This document shows positions 61,916 through 64,000 of a stretch of DNA of 64,000 nucleotides, one piece after another. Position 1 is the first letter of the stretch. Every line of letters begins with the position of its first letter. This stretch comes from Gibbula magus (taxonomy: Eukaryota > Mollusca > Gastropoda > Trochida > Trochidae), in the NCBI GenBank assembly GCA_936450465.1, contig OW388296.1:11343867-11407866 (forward strand). Reading direction: 5' to 3'. Both the position numbers and the translations under genes were made by a program. The notes below the pieces were generated by a model that ran no database searches, was not told the DNA's origin, and saw nothing but the letters and a program-made list of their open reading frames with translations.

Positions 61916-63179
61916 GAAAATGTATGGTTTCAACCTCATATATTGTTTTATCTAAGGTCTGATCAGTTATAGAGCCAAGTATGTCTAGACAGTATGTCAG
62001 CAAACAGCTATAAGTCTTTATGGTATTTTAGTTTTAGTAATTGTAAATTATCTTAACCTTGTTTAATGGTATGGTGAAACAAGTTCTCCACAATCGAATA
62101 AATAAAGATTCATATCCAAGTGGGGATGTCATAATGTTTTTACAACACAAAAGGCTGTAAAATTATCTTGTCCCTAGGAAGAGCAAAGGAAACATAATTT
62201 TACTGGCACGAGTGTTGTAAAACAACATGACATCCATGAGAGTGTGTTAATGTCTTTAACTATATATGTTAATTATCGATACCACTAAAGGCAATTATTA
62301 CAAATAATAGAAAGGTATCAGCATCATCAATGGTGAATTTAATCTTGTCAACACACATAGAAACATATCTTACACTGTTACTATTGAACGGCTGGACTAT
62401 CAAAACGCTAATGATGCAGGCTATTTTCAAACAACATAATTCAAACCCAAAGATCACTGTTGTTATGTAATAACTCGATTTCCACAAACAAAAATATGAC
62501 ATATTTCGATGTAAAATGTTAATGCTGTGACAATCTTCCTCATTTTACATCAAACGTTTATATAAGATTGCAGATGAATTGGCACTTCCACACTGATCAC
62601 AAATACGTTCGAGGAACTGTTGGATCGAACCTGCAACCTGATGGTTTCTGGTCGAGTGAACTAACACTACAACCAGATGACATGAAAATGACATTTCTAT
62701 GCAATTGATTGAGCAATTGACTAGAGTTCTTAGATTTTATTTGACCAAAATGGTTATAAGTGTTCATAGTACTCTTATTTTTGTCACTTTAAAGGAACTA
62801 TAGCACGCCGTTCTAACAAAAAATCAATTACTCTCGCGAAAAGAAACATAAACAGTGTAACCAATGGCTAAATGAGACCCCTGAAACAATTAAAGAATTC
62901 TATAACGAATGTTTTCCGGCCCTGTCATTTAAGGTGTTCATACTAAATTGCCTGTTAGAAAGTAGTTAAAGCATTCTGCCTGATTAAGCTATACCTATAA
63001 GAGCCATTGTGTATGTTAATAGACATTTCGTATTTTCGTATTGAAATATACTCTTAGTTTTTCGCAAATTTACTTTTTTCGACCCAAAATAAGTATGATA
63101 CGTTTCCAGTTTACATAAAGATCAAGTCTATTATTTTCAAGCGCGAAACATTGTGGTTTACTCCCAAATAAACATAAAA
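61916..63179. other. Noncoding, nothing recognised except a tRNA-like relic
   Basis: AT-rich, with only short open frames (the longest is 77 codons, minus strand, 62269-62502) and no motif. Contains the tRNA-like relic at 62615-62682. Confidence 0.5.
62615..62682 (-). repeat. tRNA-like sequence, fourth family member
   Basis: The minus strand reads 'tctggttgtagtgttagttc', then 'gaccagaaaccatcagg', then B box ggttcgatcc. This layout is that of the segment f tRNA-like stretch (13612-13680). No cloverleaf closes. It lies outside segment f, so the tRNA-like part has spread on its own or is an independent insertion. Confidence 0.45.
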
Positions 63180-63620
63180 ATAAACAAACAAATACAAGAG
63201 ACAGTTTATGAGTATTTAAAAAAATATAAATATACGTTTTTGACGTTTATTTATTTACCATTTATTTCAATTATGTAGTTTTTTTAATGATACTATATCT
63301 GTCATTGTTTGCTGATATAATCACAATAAAATGCATTTAACAGGTAAAATGTCAATAATTTGCATATTAACATGATCTTTTGAAACATGATAATATAACA
63401 ATTGTCACATTCAGTTGAAAACACTTGAGAAAAACGAGCTTCATATGGGTTGACATTGTGGCGACTTGTAAAATTGATAAGCCAACACGCCTCGGAAATG
63501 TTGGATTATATTGACGCGCGTTAATCTAAGGCTTACTTGTCTTTAAAACCAAATTTCATCGGATTGTTGTGATATGAAAATTATGTGTCATAGTTTTGTA
63601 GATTTCCCTAGCGATTGATA
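63180..63620. repeat. Paralog of 3290-3760
   Basis: Landmarks in the same order as at 3290-3760: 'gtttatttattta', 'tttgcatatta', 'acgagcttcatatgggttg', 'gcttacttgtcttt', 'aatttcatcggattgttgtg'. In block I this follows segment b. Here it follows unrelated sequence. Confidence 0.55.
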
Positions 63621-64000
63621 CACATAAACATAATGTTGTAGTTAAAACACTAACATACTCAATGGTTCTTTAACACCCAGAGTGGAGTTTAAATATGGCA
63701 TGATGGAATGGCCCACTTTCTTGCTGTCAACCTCTCCAAATTGCATGAAACCAAGCAAACTGCTACTCACACTGAAGACTTCCACAAAACTGTCGCTTTT
63801 CAGATCGCACAAATTTAAAGCAATCAATTACACATTTTTCTACTGATACGGCTTATTGGGTAATGAGATGTTTTACCCTCTAAACGTAATATATTGTATA
63901 AAGTTTAATAATAATAAAAACACATTTTTAAAAATGACAAAATGGAAATGCAATGCAAATAAGTAACCTTAAATGGAAGTGCACATTTTAGTATTGTGTG
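63621..64000. other. Terminal stretch, nothing recognised
   Basis: A 61-codon minus-strand frame (63642-63827) is open but shows no motif. The rest is AT-rich noncoding sequence. Confidence 0.4.

Overview
This is a gene-poor, AT-rich stretch of an animal nuclear genome. The most likely source is a marine mollusc, perhaps a bivalve. The pointers are: no long coding ORFs apart from one created by a satellite; a decayed CR1-like LINE; a decayed Tc1/mariner transposase; a tRNA-headed SINE; several short terminal-inverted-repeat elements; and a repeat built on a 'ggccataactcc' motif ending in a ggacggacgggg-type tail, a style I associate with bivalve genomes. The taxon is an inference. I find no confident protein-coding gene, rRNA gene or functional tRNA gene.

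The main structure is block paralogy. Bases 1-15612 (block I) reappear in the same order in 18050-60975 (block II). Segment a is 1-2284, matching 18050-20340 and 22240-22345. Segment b is 2285-3250, matching 29823-32200. Segment c is 5370-10300, matching 32655-37740 and again 38390-50040 (the copies called c' and c''). Segment d is 12110-13293, matching 37830-38335 and 50050-54391. Segment e is 13962-15612, matching 56823-56905 plus 59310-60975. A seventh fragment, 3290-3760, returns at 63180-63620. Segment f (13296-13954; 36178-36792; 48446-49032) is shared but sits in a different place.

Block II is about three times longer because of later events. (1) A nearly identical tandem duplication, 16187-23030 and 23031-29870. 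(2) An older tandem duplication, 32609-38335 and 38343 onward. (3) A 6569-bp TA-flanked inverted-repeat element at 39888-46456, whose empty site is preserved in the other tandem copy. (4) Growth of a 17-bp satellite from about 6 units (12852-12949) to about 184 units (50921-54048). In block I a 30-bp minisatellite (6142-6629) grew from a sequence that is single-copy in both block II paralogs.

Mobile elements are nested. A 223-bp foldback element with a 9-bp target duplication interrupts a Tc1-like transposase relic (4632-5225). A tRNA-SINE (40207-40449) and a small inverted-repeat element (41541-41681) lie inside the 6.6-kb element. A 639-bp inverted-repeat element is present in both copies of the 6.84-kb duplication and absent from the block I paralog. 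The right end (54.4-64 kb) is mostly single-copy noncoding sequence. It holds a cluster of six copies of a 16-bp palindrome-like motif at 61131-61709 that nothing else in the window explains.
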